Shown piece by piece: positions 12,044 to 25,864 of a stretch of DNA of 64,000 nucleotides. Below the pieces are notes generated by a model. That model was not told the origin of the DNA. It saw only the letters and a list, made by a program, of their open reading frames with translations, and searched no databases. Positions within the stretch are counted from its first letter, which is position 1, and the number at the start of each line of letters is the position of its first letter. The position numbers were made by a program, and so were the translations under genes. The stretch is from NCBI RefSeq assembly GCF_029227915.1, contig NC_079882.1, positions 1,550,001 through 1,614,000 of the forward strand, read 5' to 3'. The stretch comes from Hydractinia symbiolongicarpus (taxonomy: Eukaryota; Cnidaria; Hydrozoa; Anthoathecata; Hydractiniidae).

Positions 12044-13350
12044 GCGCCCAGTGGAATTGCTGACTTCCAGCAATCACGTCAAATTAAGAAGAATGTATTT
12101 CTTTGAGTCAACTTGTCTCACTTATAACATTTATAATGTCACAGTCCAACATCAGTTCAATTAAGTCCCACAGTCAATCGCTTCATTGTTAAAAGCGATG
12201 CAACCTAGTAATCTCAGAAAAATATCGCTAAATACATGTTGGTACCAATATGTGACCCAACCGTTGTAACTCAAACAAACTGACACCGTTAGAAAGTCAA
12301 TGAAATGTAGTTTTTAAAACTGTCGCTATTTCTTCAGCGCGCGATAACGGTTAAGATTGGTCCCACAGTAAAAAAATGACTTTTTAATCTTAATTCTTAA
12401 ATGAAGCGCTGTCACAGCGCCCAGTGTAATCGCTGAGTTTCGGCAATAATGTCAAATTAAAAATAATGTTATATCTTGGAGTCCAATTGTCTCCTTTATC
12501 ACATTGATCAGGTCACAGTCCAAAGTTAGTTCAATTAAGTCCCACAGTCAATCGTTTCACTGTTAAAAGCGATGCAACCTAGTAGTATCAGAAAAATATC
12601 GCTAAATACTTGTTGGTACGAATATGTGACCCAACCGTTGTTACTCAAACGGACTGACACCGTTAGAAAGTCAATGAAATGTAGTTTTTGAAAATGTCGC
12701 TATTTTTTCAGCGCGCAATAACGGCTAGGATTGGTCCCACTCTTAATTCTTAAATGAATTGCTACCACAGCTCCCAGTGTAATCGCTGAGTTTCGGCAAT
12801 CATGTCAAATTAAGAAGAATGTTATTTCTTGGAGTCCAATTGTCTCTTTTATCACATTTAACAGGTAACATTCCAAAGTTAGTTCAATTAAGTCCCACAG
12901 TCAATCGTTTCATAGTTAAAAGCGATGCAACCTAGTAATATCAGAAAAATATCGCTAAAGACATGTTGGTACGAAAATGTGACCCAACCGTTGTAACTGA
13001 AGCGGACTGACACCGTTAGAAAGTCAATCAAAAGTAGTTTTTGAAACTGTCGCTATTTCTTCAGCGCGCGATAACGGATAGGATTGGTCCCACAGTAAAG
13101 AATGACTTATTTGTCTAAATCTTTAATTGAAGCGCTACCACAGCGCCCAGTGTAATCGCTGAGTTCCGGCAATCACGTCACACTAAAAAGAATGTTATTT
13201 CTTGGAGTCCAATTATCTCATTTATCACATTTTTCAGGTCACAGTCCAAAGTTAGTTCAATTAAATCCCACAGTCAATCGTTTCATTGTTAAAAGCGATG
13301 CAAACTAGTAATATCACAAAAATATCGCTACCTCAACCAACCGTTGTAAC

Positions 13351-13825
13351 TCAAACAAAATGACTTTTTAATCTAAATTTTTAAATGAAGCGTTACCACA
13401 GCGCCCAGTGGAATTGCTGAGTTCCGGCAATCACGTCACACTAAAAAGAAATATATTTCTTGGAGTCCAATTATCTCATTTATCACATTTTTCAGGTCAC
13501 AGTCCAAAGTTAGTTCATATAAATCCCACAGTCAATCGTTTCACTGTTAAAATCGATGCAACCTAGTAATATCACAAAAATATCGCTACCTCAACCAACC
13601 GTTGTAACTCAAACAAAATGACTTTTTAATCTAAATTTTTAAATGAAGCGTTACCACAGCGCCCAGTGGAATTGCTGAGTTCCGGCAATCACGTCACACT
13701 AAAAAGAAATATATTTCTTGGAGTCCAATTATCTCATTTATCACATTTTTCAGGTCACAGTCCAAAGTTAGTTCATATAAATCCCACAGTCAATCGTTTC
13801 ACTGTTAAAATCGATGCAACCTAGT
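13351..13825 (+). repeat. Tandem pair of about 258-bp doubly deleted monomers
   Basis: TCAAACAAAATGACTT occurs at 13,351 and 13,609, offset 258. Each unit carries the 20-bp deletion form (CTACCTCAACC) in the monomer before the junction and a second deletion of roughly 100 bp that joins ACTCAAAC directly to AAAATGACTTTTTAATC. The lost part covers the AACGG/CCGTT dyad and the CAGCGCGCGATAACGG motif. The two copies are nearly identical, so a single deletion was followed by tandem duplication. Identity ends where the second copy reads CAGATAAATATCGC at about 13,826. Confidence 0.85.
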
Positions 13826-15215
13826 AATATCAGATAAATATCGCTAAATACATGTTGGTACGAATATGTGACCCTACCGTTGTAACTCAAACGGACTGAC
13901 ACCGTTAGAAAGTCAATGAAATGTAGTTTTTTAAACTGTCGCTATTTCTTCAGCGCGCGATAACGGATAGGATTGGTCCAACAGTAAAGAATCATTTACT
14001 TATATAAATTTTTAAGTGAAGCGTTACCACAGCGCCCAGTGGAATTGCTGACTTCCAGCAATCACGTCAAATTAAGAAGAATGTATTTCTTTGAGTCAAC
14101 TTGTCTCACTTATAACATTTATAATGTCACAGTCCAACATCAGTTCAATTAAGTCCCACAGTCAATCGCTTCATTGTTAAAAGCGATGCAACCTAGTAAT
14201 CTCAGAAAAATATCGCTAAATACATGTTGGTACCAATATGTGACCCAACCGTTGTAACTCAAACAGACTGACACTGTTAGAAAGTCAATGAAATGTAGTT
14301 TTTAAAACTGTCGCTATTTCTTCAGCGCGCGATAACGGTTAGGATTGGTTCCACAGTAAAGAATGACTTATTTACCTAAACTTTTAAATGAAGCGCTACC
14401 ACAGCGCCCAGTGTAATCGCTGAGTTCTGGCAATCACGTCAAATTAAAAAGAATGTTATTTTTTGGTGTCTAATTGTCTGCTTTATCAAATTTATCAGGT
14501 CACAGACCAAAATCAGTTCAATTTAGTCCCACAGTCACTCGTTTCACTGCTAAAAGCGATGCAACCGAGTAATATGAGAAAAATATTACTAAGTACATGT
14601 TGGTACGAATGTGTGACCCAACCGTTGTAACTCAAACAGACTGACACCGTTAGAAAGTCAATGAAATGGAGTTTTTGAAACTGTCGTTATTTCTTCAGCG
14701 CGCGATAACGGATAGGATTGGTCCAACAGTAAAGAATCATTTACTTATATAAATTTTTAAATGAAGCGTTACCACAGCGCCCAGTGGAATTGCTGACTTC
14801 CAGCAATCACGTCAAATTAAGAAGAATGTATTTCTTTGAGTCAACTTGTCTCACTTATAACATTTATAATGTCACAGTCCAACAACAGTTCAATTAAGTC
14901 CCACAGTCAATCGTTTCACTGTTAAAAGCGATGCAACCTAGTAGTATCAGAAAAATATCGCTAAATACTTGTTGGTACGAATATGTGACCCAACCGTTGT
15001 AACTCAAACGGACTGACACCATTAGAAAATCAATGAAATGTAGTTTTTGAAACTGTCGCTATTTCTTCTGCGCACGATAACGGTTAGGATTGGTCCCACA
15101 GTTAAGAATGACTTATTTACCTAAACTTTCAAATGAAGCGCTACCACAGCGCCCAGTGTAATCGCTGAGTTTCGGCAATCATGTCAAATTAAGAAGAATG
15201 TTATTTCTTGGAGTC

Positions 15216-16981
15216 CAATTGTCTCCTTTATCACATTTATCAGGTCACAGTCCAAAGTTAGTTCAATTAAGTCCCACAGTCAATCGTTTCACTGTTAAAA
15301 GCGATGCAACCTAGTAGTATCAGAACAATATCGCTAAATACTTGTTGGTACGAACATGTGACCCAACCGTTGTTACTCAAACGGACTGACACCGTTAGAA
15401 AGTCAATGAAATGTAGTTTTTGAAAATGTCGCTATTTTTTCAGCGCCCAATAACGGCTAGGATTGGTCCCACTCTTAATTCTTAAATGAATTGCTACCAC
15501 AGCGCCCAGTGTAATCGCTGAGTTTCGGCAATCATGTCAAATTAAGAAGAATGTTATTTCTTGGAGTCCAATTGTCTCCTTTATCACATTTAACAGGTAA
15601 CAGTCCAAAGTTAGTTCAATTAAGTCCCACAGTCAATCGTTTCATAGTTAAAAGCGATGCAACCTAGTAATATCAGAAAAATATCGCTAAAGACATGTTG
15701 GTACGAAAATGTGACCCAACCGTTGTAACTGAAGCGGACTGACACCGTTAGAAAGTCAATCAAAAGTAGTTTTTGAAACGGTCGCTATTTCTTCAGCGCG
15801 CGATAACAGATAGGATTGGTCCCACAGTAAAGAATGACTTATTTGTCTAAATTTTTAATTGAAGCGCTACCACAGCGCCCAGTGTAATCGCTGAGTTCCG
15901 GCAATCACGTCACACTAAAAAGAATGTTATTTCTTGGAGTCCAATTATCTCATTTATCACATTTTTCAGGTCACAGTCCAAAGTTAGTTCAATTAAATCC
16001 CACAGTCAATCGTTTCATTGTTAAAAGCGATGCAAACTAGTAATCTCAGAAAAATATCGCTAAATACATGTTGGTACCAATATGTGACCCAACCGTTGTA
16101 ACTCAAACAGATTGACACCGTGAGAAAGTCAATGAAATGGAGTTTTTAAAACTGTCGCTATTTCTTCAGCGCGCGATAACGGATAGGATTGATCGCGCAG
16201 TAAAGAATGATTTATTTATCTAAATTTTTAAATGAAGCGCTACCACAGAGCCCAGTGTAATGGCTGAGTTCTGGCAATCACGTCAAATTAAGAAGAATAT
16301 TAAATCTTGGAGTCCAATTGTCTCCTTTATCACATTTATCAGGTCACAGTCCAAAGTGAGTACAATTAAGTCCCACAGTCAATCGTTTCACTGTTAAAAG
16401 CAATGCAACCTAGTAGTATCAGAAAAATATCGCTAAATACTTGTTGGTACGAATATGTGACCCAACCGTTGTTACTCAAACGGACTGACACCGTTAGAAA
16501 GTCAATGAAATGTAGTTTTTGAAAATGTCGCTCTTTTTTCAGCGCGCAATAACGGCTAGGATTGGTACCACTCTTAATTCTTAAATGAATTGCTACCACA
16601 GCGCCCAGTGTAATCGCTGAGCTCCGGCAATCATGTCAAATTAAGAAGAATGTTATTTCTTGGAGTCCAATTGTCTCCTTTATCACATTTAACAGGTCAC
16701 AGTCCAAAGTTAGTTCAATTAAGTCCCACAGTCAATCGTTTCACTGTTAAAATCGATGCAACCTAGTAATATCAGATAAATATCGCTAAATACATGTTGG
16801 TACGAATATGTGACCCTACCGTTGTAACTGAAGCGGACTGACACCGTTAGAAAGTCAATCAAAAGTAGTTTTTGAAACTGTCGCTATTTCTTCAGCACGT
16901 GATAACGGCTAGGATTGGTCTCACAGTAAAAAATGACTTTTTAATCTAAATTTTTAAATGAAGCGTTACCACAGCGCCCAG
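15216..16981 (+). repeat. Segmental copy A (offset 2,926 bp)
   Basis: About 1.77 kb that recurs at 18,142-19,907 with very few differences. Fixed points include GAAACGG at 15,775 and 18,701, and CAGATTGACACCGTGAG near 16,108 and 19,034. On the left the copies part at GTCCAATTG against GTACAATTG; on the right at GTGTAATGG against GTGGAATTG. It contains 353-bp and full-length monomers. The open frame on the minus strand within it is repeated in the other copy and is not a gene. Confidence 0.85.
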
Positions 16982-18141
16982 TGTAATGGCTGAGTTCCGG
17001 CAATCACGTCAAATTAAAAAGAATGTTATTTTTTGGAGTCTAATTGTCTCCTTTATCACTTTTATCAGGTCACAGTCCAAAGTTAGTTCAATTAAGTCCC
17101 ACAGTCAATCGTTTCACTGTTAAAAGCGATGCAACCTAGAAATATCAGATAAATATCGCTAAATACTTGTTGGTACGAATATGTGACCCAACCGTTGTAA
17201 CTCAAACGGACTGACACTATTAGAAAATCAATGAAATGTGGTTTTTGAAACTGTCGCTATTTCTTCAGCGCGCGATAACGTCTAGGATTGGTCCCACAGT
17301 AAAAAAATGACTTTTTAATCTTAATTCTTAAATGAAGCGCTGTCACAGCGCCCAGTGTAATCGCTGAGTTTCGGCAATAATGTCAAATTAAAAATAATGT
17401 TATATCTTGGAGTACAATTGTCTCCTTTATCACATTTATCAGGTCACAGTCCAAAGTTAGTTCAATTAAGTCCCACAGTCAATCGTTTCACTGTTAAAAG
17501 CGATGCAACCTAGAAATATCAGATAAATATCGCTAAATACTTGTTGGTACGAATATGTGACCCAACCGTTGTAACTCAAACGGACTGACACCGTTAGAAA
17601 GTCAATGAAATGTAGTTTTTGAAAATGTCGCTATTTTTTCAGCGCGCAATAACGGCTAGGATTGGTCCCACTCTTAATTCTTAAATGAATTACTACCACA
17701 GCGCCCAGTGTAATCGCTGAGTTTCGGCAATCATGTCAAATTAAGAAGAATGTTATTTCTTGGAGTCCAATTGTCTCCTTTATCACATTTAACAGGTAAC
17801 AGTCCAAAGTTAGTTCAATTAAGTCCCACAGTCAATCGTTTCATAGTTAAAAGCGATGCAACCTAGTAATATCAGAAAAATATCGCTAAAGACATGTTGG
17901 TACGAAAATGTGACCCAACCGTTGTAACTCAAACGGACTGACACTATTAGAAAATCAATGAAATGTAGTTTTTGAAACTGTCGCTATTTCTTCAGCGCGC
18001 GATAAGGTCTAGGATTGGTCCCACAGTAAAAAAATGACTTTTTAATCTTAATTCTTAAATGAAGCGCTGTCACAGCGCCCAGTGTAATCGCTGAGTTTCG
18101 GCAATAATGTCAAATTAAAAATAATGTTATATCTTGGAGTA

Positions 18142-19907
18142 CAATTGTCTCCTTTATCACATTTATCAGGTCACAGTCCAAAGTTAGTTCAATTAAGTCC
18201 CACAGTCAATCGTTTCACTGTTAAAAGCGATGCAACCTAGTAGTATGAGAACAATATCGCTAAATACTTGTTGGTACGAACATGTGACCCAACCGTTGTT
18301 ACTCAAACGGACTGACACCGTTAGAAAGTCAATGAAATGTAGTTTTTGAAAATGTCGCTATTTTTTCAGCGCCCAATAACGGCTAGGATTGGTCCCACTC
18401 TTAATTCTTAAATGAATTGCTACCACAGCGCCCAGTGTAATCGCTGAGTTTCGGCAATCATGTCAAATTAAGAAGAATGTTATTTCTTGGAGTCCAATTG
18501 TCTCCTTTATCACATTTAACAGGTAACAGTCCAAAGTTAGTTCAATTAAGTCCCACAGTCAATCGTTTCATAGTTAAAAGCGATGCAACCTAGTAATATC
18601 AGAAAAATATCGCTAAAGACATGTTGGTACGAAAATGTGACCCAACCGTTGTAACTGAAGCGGACTGACACCGTTAGAAAGTCAATCAAAAGTAGTTTTT
18701 GAAACGGTCGCTATTTCTTCAGCGCGCGATAACAGATAGGATTGGTCCCACAGTAAAGAATGACTTATTTGTCTAAATTTTTAATTGAAGCGCTACCACA
18801 GCGCCCAGTGTAATCGCTGAGTTCCGGCAATCACGTCACACTAAAAAGAATGTTATTTCTTGGAGTCCAATTATCTCATTTATCACATTTTTCAGGTCAC
18901 AGTCCAAAGTTAGTTCAATTAAATCCCACAGTCAATCGTTTCATTGTTAAAAGCGATGCAAACTAGTAATCTCAGAAAAATATCGCTAAATACATGTTGG
19001 TACCAATATGTGACCCAACCGTTGTAACTCAAACAGATTGACACCGTGAGAAAGTCAATGAAATGGAGTTTTTAAAACTGTCGCTATTTCTTCAGCGCGC
19101 GATAACGGATAGGATTGATCGCGCAGTAAAGAATGATTTATTTATCTAAATTTTTAAATGAAGCGCTACCACAGAGCCCAGTGTAATGGCTGAGTTCTGG
19201 CAATCACGTCAAATTAAGAAGAATATTAAATCTTGGAGTCCAATTGTCTCCTTTATCACATTTATCAGGTCACAGTCCAAAGTGAGTACAATTAAGTCCC
19301 ACAGTCAATCGTTTCACTGTTAAAAGCAATGCAACCTAGTAGTATCAGAAAAATATCGCTAAATACTTGTTGGTACGAATATGTGACCCAACCGTTGTTA
19401 CTCAAACGGACTGACACCGTTAGAAAGTCAATGAAATGTAGTTTTTGAAAATGTCGCTATTTTTTCAGCGCGCAATAACGGCTAGGATTGGTACCACTCT
19501 TAATTCTTAAATGAATTGCTACCACAGCGCCCAGTGTAATCGCTGAGCTTCGGCAATCATGTCAAATTAAGAAGAATGTTATTTCTTGGAGTCCAATTGT
19601 CTCCTTTATCACATTTAACAGGTCACAGTCCAAAGTTAGTTCAATTAAGTCCCACAGTCAATCGTTTCACTGTTAAAATCGATGCAACCTAGTAATATCA
19701 GATAAATATCGCTAAATACATGTTGGTACGAATATGTGACCCTACCGTTGTAACTGAAGCGGACTGACACCGTTAGAAAGTCAATCAAAAGTAGTTTTTG
19801 AAACTGTCGCTATTTCTTCAGCACGTGATAACGGCTAGGATTGGTCTCACAGTAAAAAATGACTTTTTAATCTAAATTTTTAAATGAAGCGTTGCCACAG
19901 CGCCCAG
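18142..19907 (+). repeat. Segmental copy A' (offset 2,926 bp)
   Basis: Partner of 15,216-16,981. The stretch between the two copies (about 16,982-18,141) is satellite of a different monomer mix and itself holds near-repeats of about 726 bp (for example CTAGAAATATCAGATAAAT at about 17,136 and 17,512). The pair is a recent amplification of several monomers as one unit. Confidence 0.85.
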
Positions 19908-22589
19908 TGGAATTGCTGAGTTCCGGCAATCACGTCACACTAAAAAGAAATATATTTCTTGGAGTCCAATTATCTCATTTATCACATTTTTCAGGTCACA
20001 GTCCAAAGTTAGTTCAATTAAATCCCACAGTCAATCGTTTCACTGTTAAAATCGATGCAACCTAGTAATATCAGATAAATATCGCTAAATACATGTTGGT
20101 ACGAATATGTGACCCTACCGTTGTAACTCAAACGGACTGACACCGTTAGAAAGTCAATGAAATGTAGTTTTTGAAACTGTCGCTATTTCTTCAGCGCGCG
20201 ATAACGGATAGGATTGGTCCAACAGTAAAGAATCATTTACTTATATAAATTTTTAAATGAAGCGTTACCACAGCGCCCAGTGGAATTGCTGACTTCCAGC
20301 AATCACGTCAAATTAAGAAGAATGTATTTCTTTGAGTCAACTTGTCTCACTTATAACATTTATAATGTCACAGTCCAACATCAGTTCAATTAAGTCCCAC
20401 AGTCAATCGCTTCATTGTTAAAAGCGATGCAACCTAGTAATCTCAGAAAAATATCGCTAAATACATGTTGGTACCAATATGTGACCCAACCGTTGTAACT
20501 CAAACAGACTGACACCGTTAGAAAGTCAATGAAATGTAGTTTTTAAAACTGTCGCTATTTCTTCAGCGCGCGATAACGGTTAAGATTGGTTCCACAGTAA
20601 AGAATGACTTATTTACCTAAACTTTTAAATGAAGCGCTACCACAGCGCCCAGTGTAATCGCTGAGTTCCGGCAATCACGTCAAATTAAAAAGAATGTTAT
20701 TTTTTGGTGTCTAATTGTCTCCTTTATCAAATTTATCAGGTCACAGTCCAAAGTTAGTTCAATTAAGTCCCACAGTCAATCGTTTCATGGTTAAAAGCGA
20801 TGCAACCTAGTAATATCAGAAAAATATCGCTAAAGACATGTTGGTACGAAAATGTGAACCAACCGTTGTAACTGAAGCGGACCGACACCGTTAGAAAGTC
20901 AATGAAATGTAGTTTTTGAAAATGTCGCTATTTCTTCAGCACGTGATAACGGCTAGGATTGGTCTCACAGTACAAAATGACTTTTTAATCTAAATTTTTA
21001 AATGAAGCGTTACCACAGCGCCCAGTGGAATTGCTGAGTTCCGGCAATCACGTCACACTAAAAAGAAATATATTTCTTGGAGTCCAATTATCTCATTTAT
21101 CACATTTTTCAGGTCACAGTCCAAAGTTAGTTCAATTAAATCCCACAGTCAATCGTTTCACTGTTAAAATCGATGCAACCTAGTAATATCAGATAAATAT
21201 TGCTAAATACATGTTGGTACGAATATGTGACCCTACCGTTGTAACTCAAACGGACTGACACCGTTAGAAAGTCAATGAAATGTAGTTTTTGAAACTGTCG
21301 CTATTTCTTCAGCGCGCGATAACGGATAGGATTGGTCCAACAGTAAAGAATCATTTACTTATATAAATTTTTAAATGAAGCGTTACCACAGCACCCAGTG
21401 GAATTGCTGACTTCCAGCAATCACGTCAACTTAAGAAGAATGTATTTCTTTGAGTCAACTTGTCTCACTTATAACATTTATAATCTCACAGTCCAACATC
21501 AGTTTAATTAAGTCCCACAGTTAATCGCTTCATTGTTAAAAGCGATGCAACCTAGTAATCTCAGAAAAATATCGCTAAATACATGTTGGTACGAAAATGT
21601 GACCCAGCCGTTGTAACTGAAGCGGACTGACACCGTTAGAAAGTCAATCAAAAGTAGTTTTTGAAACTGTCGCTATTTCTTTAGCGCGCGATAACAGAAA
21701 GGATTGGTCCCACCGTAAAGAATGACTTATTTGTCTAAATTTTTAATTGAAGCGCTACCACAGCGCCCAGTGTAATCGCTGAGTTCCGGCAATCACGTCA
21801 CACTAAAAAGAATGTTATTTCTTGGAGTCCAATTATCTCATTTATCACATTTTTCAGGTCACAATTCAAAGTTAGTTCAATTAAATCCCACAGTCAATCG
21901 TTTCATTGTTAAAAGCGATGCAAACTAGTAATATTACAAAAATATCGCTATCTCAACCAACCGTTGCAACTCAAACGGACCGACACCGTTAGAAAGTAAA
22001 TGAAATGCAGTTTTTGAAACTGTCGCTATTTCTTCAGCGCACGATAACGGTTAGGATTGGTTCCACAGTAAAGAATGACTTATTTACCTAAACTTTTAAA
22101 TGAAGCACTACCACAGCGCCCAGTGTAATCGCTGAGTTCCGGCAATCACGTCAAATTAAAAAGAATGTTATTTTTTGGAGTCTAATTGTCTCCTTTATCA
22201 CATTTATCAGGTCACAGTCCAAAGTTAGTTCAATTAAGTCCCACAGTCAATCGTTTCACTCTTAAAAGCGATGCAACCGAGTAATATGAGAAAAATATCG
22301 CTAAATACATGTTGGTACGAATATGTGACGCAACCGTTGTAACTGAAGCAGATTGATACCGTTAGAAAATCAATGAAATGTAGTTTTTGAAACTGTTGCT
22401 ATTTCTTCAGCGCGCGATAACGTCTAGGATTGGTCCCACTCTTAATTCTTAAATGAATTGCTACCACAGCGCCCAGTGTAATCGCTGAGTTTCGGCAATC
22501 ACGTCAAATTAAGAAGAATATTATATCTTGGAGTCCAATTGTCTCCTTTATCACATTTATCAGGTCACAGTCCAAAGTTAGTTCAATTA

Positions 22590-25209
22590 AGTCCCACAGT
22601 CAATCGTTTCACTGTTAAAAGCGATGCAACCTAGTAGTATCAGAAAAATATCGCTAAATACTTGTTGGTACGAATATGTGACCCAACCGTTGTTACTCAA
22701 ACGGACTGACACCGTTAGAAAGTCAATGAAATGTAGTTTTTGAAAATGTCGCTATTTTTTCAGCGCACAATAACGGCTAGGATTGGTCCCACTCTTAATT
22801 CTTAAATGAATTGCTACCACAGCGCCCAGTGTAATCGCTGAGCTTCGGCAATCATGTCAAATTAAGAAGAATGTTATTTCTTGGAGTCCAATTGTCTCCT
22901 TTATCACATTTAACAGGTCACAGTCCAAAGTTAGTTCAATTAAGTCCCACAGTCAATCGTTTCATAGTTAAAAGCGATGCAACCTAGTAATATCAGAAAA
23001 ATATCGCTAAAGACATGTTGGTACGAAAATGTGACCCAACCGTTGTAACTGAAGCGGACTGACACCGTTAGAAAGTCAAGCAAAAGTAGTTTTGGAAACT
23101 GTCGCTATTTCTTCAGCGCGCGATAACGGATAGGATTGGTCCCACAGTAAAGAATGACTTACTTGTCTAAATTTATAATTGAAGCGCTACCACATCGCCC
23201 AGTGTAATCGCTGAGTTCCGGCAATCACGTCACACTAAAAAGAAATATATTTCTTGGAGTCCAATTATCTCATTTATCACATTTTTCAGGTCACAGTCCA
23301 AAGTTAGTTCAATTAAATCCCACAGTCAATCGTTTCACTGTTAAAATCGATGCAACCTAGTAATATCAGATAAATATCGCCAAATACATGTTGGTACGAA
23401 TATGTGACCCTACCGTTGTAACTGAAGCGGACTGACACGTTAGAAAGTCAATCAAAAGTAGTTTTTGAAACTGTCGCTATTTCTTCAGCACGTGATAACG
23501 GCTAGGATTGGTCTCACAGTAAAAAATGACTTTTTAATCGAAATTTTTAAATGAAGCGTTACCACAGCGCCCAGTAGAATTGCTGAGTTCCGGCAATCAC
23601 GTCACACTAAAAAGAAATATATTTCTTGGAGTCCAATTATCTCATTTATCACATTTTTCAGGTCACAGTCCAAAGTTAGTTCAATTAAATCCCACAGTCA
23701 ATCGTTTCACTGTTAAAATCGATGCAACCTAGTAATATCAGATAAATATCGCTAAATACATGTTGGTACGAATATGTGACCCTACCGTTGTAACTCAAAC
23801 GGACTGACACCGTTAGAAAGTCAATGAAATGTAGTTTTTGAAACTGTCGCTATTTCTTCAGCGCGCGATAACGGATAGGATTGGTCCAACAGTAAAGAAT
23901 CATTTACTTATATAAATTTTTAAATGAAGCGTTACCACAGCGCCCAGTGGAATTGCTGACTTCCAGCAATCACGTCAAATTAAGAAGAATGTATTTCTTT
24001 GAGTCAACTTGTCTCACTTAAAACATTTATAATGTCACAGTCCAACATCAGTTCAATTAAGTCCCACAGTCAATCGCTTCATTGTTAAAAGCGATGCAAC
24101 CTAGTAATCTCAGAAAAATATCGCTAGATACATGTTGGTACCAATATGTGACCCAACCGTTGTAACTCAAACAGACTGACACCGTTAGAAAGTCAATGAA
24201 ATGTAGTTTTTAAAACTGTCGCTATTTCTTCAGCGCGCGATAACGGTTAAGATTGGTTCCACAGTAAAGAATGACTTATTTACCTAAACTTTTAAATGAA
24301 GCGCTACCACAGCGCCCAGTGTAACCGCTGAGTTCCGGCAATCACGTCAAATTAAAAAGAATGTTATTTTTTGGTGTCTAATTGTCTCCTTTATCAAATT
24401 TATCAGGTCACAGTCCAAAGTTAGTTCAATTAAGTCCCACAGTCAATCGTTTCATGGTTAAAAGCGATGCAACCTAGTAATATCAGAAAAATATCGCTAA
24501 AGACATGTTGGTACGAAAATGTGAACCAACCGTTGTAACTGAAGCGGACCGACACCGTTAGAAAGTCAATGAAATGTAGTTTTTGAAAATGTCGCTATTT
24601 TTTCAGCGCGCAATAACGGCTAGGATTGGTCCCACTCTTAATTCTTAAATGAATTGCTACCACAGCGCCCAGTGTATTCGCTGAGTTTCGGCAATCATGT
24701 CAAATTAAGAAGAATGTTATTTCTTGGAGTCCAATTGTCTCTTTTATCACATTTAACAGGTCACAGTCCAAAGTTAGTTCAATTAAGTCCCACAGTCAAT
24801 CGTTTCATGGTTAAAAGCGATGCAACCTAGTAATATCAGAAAAATATCGCTAAAGACATGTTGGTACGAAAATGTGACCCAGCCGTTGTAACTAAAGCGG
24901 ACTGACACCGTTAGAAAGTCAATCAAAAGTAGTTTTTGAAACTGTCGCTATTTCTTTAGCGCGCGATAACAGATAGGATTGGTCCCACCGTAAAGAATGA
25001 CTTATTTGTCTAAATTTTTAATTGAAGCGCTACCACAGCGCCCAGTGTAATCGCTGAGTTCCGGCAATCACGTCACACTAAAAAGAATGTTATTTCTTGG
25101 AGTCCAATTATCTCATTTATCACATTTTTCAGGTCACAATCCAAAGTTAGTTCAATTAAATCCCACAGTCAATCGTTTCATTGTTAAAAGCGATGCAAAC
25201 TAGTAATAT
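22590..25209 (+). repeat. Segmental copy B (offset 3,275 bp)
   Basis: About 2.6 kb matched at 25,865-28,484. Shared private variants: CTAGTAGTAT at 22,631 and 25,906; AATCGAAATTTTT at 23,536 and 26,811; a one-base loss in GACTGACACGTTAG near 23,430 and 26,705; GGTTAAGATTGG near 24,246 and 27,521; GACCCAGCCG near 24,876 and 28,151. A more distant copy of part of the block lies near 20.5 kb (offset 3,667). Confidence 0.88.
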
Positions 25210-25864
25210 CAGAAAAATATCGCTAAAGACATGTTGGTACGAAAATGTGAACCAACCGTTGTAACTGAAGCGGACCGACACCGTTAGAAAGTCAATGAAA
25301 TGTAGTTTTTGAAAATGTCGCTATTTTTTCAGCGCGCAATAACGGCTAGGATTGGTCCCACTCTTAATTCTTAAATGAATTGCTACCACAGCGCCCAGTG
25401 TATTCGCTGAGTTTCGGCAATCATGTCAAATTAAGAAGAATGTTATTTCTTGGAGTCCAATTGTCTCTTTTATCACATTTAACAGGTCACAGTCCAAAGT
25501 TAGTTCAATTAAGTCCCACAGTCAATCGTTTCATGGTTAAAAGCGATGCAACCTAGTAATATCAGAAAAATATCGCTAAAGACATGTTGGTACGAATATG
25601 TGACGCAACCGTTGTAACTGAAGCGGATTGATACCGTTAGAAAATCAATGAAATGTAGTTTTTGAAACTGTTGCTATTTCTTCAGCGCGCGATAACGTCT
25701 AGGATTGGTCCTACTCTTAATTCTTAAATGAATTGCTACCACAGCGCCCAGTGTAATCGCTGAATTTCGGCAATCATGTCAAGTTAAGAAGAATGTTATT
25801 TCTTGGAGTCCAATTGTCTCCTACATCACATTTAACAGGTCACAGTCCAAAGTTAGTACAATTA

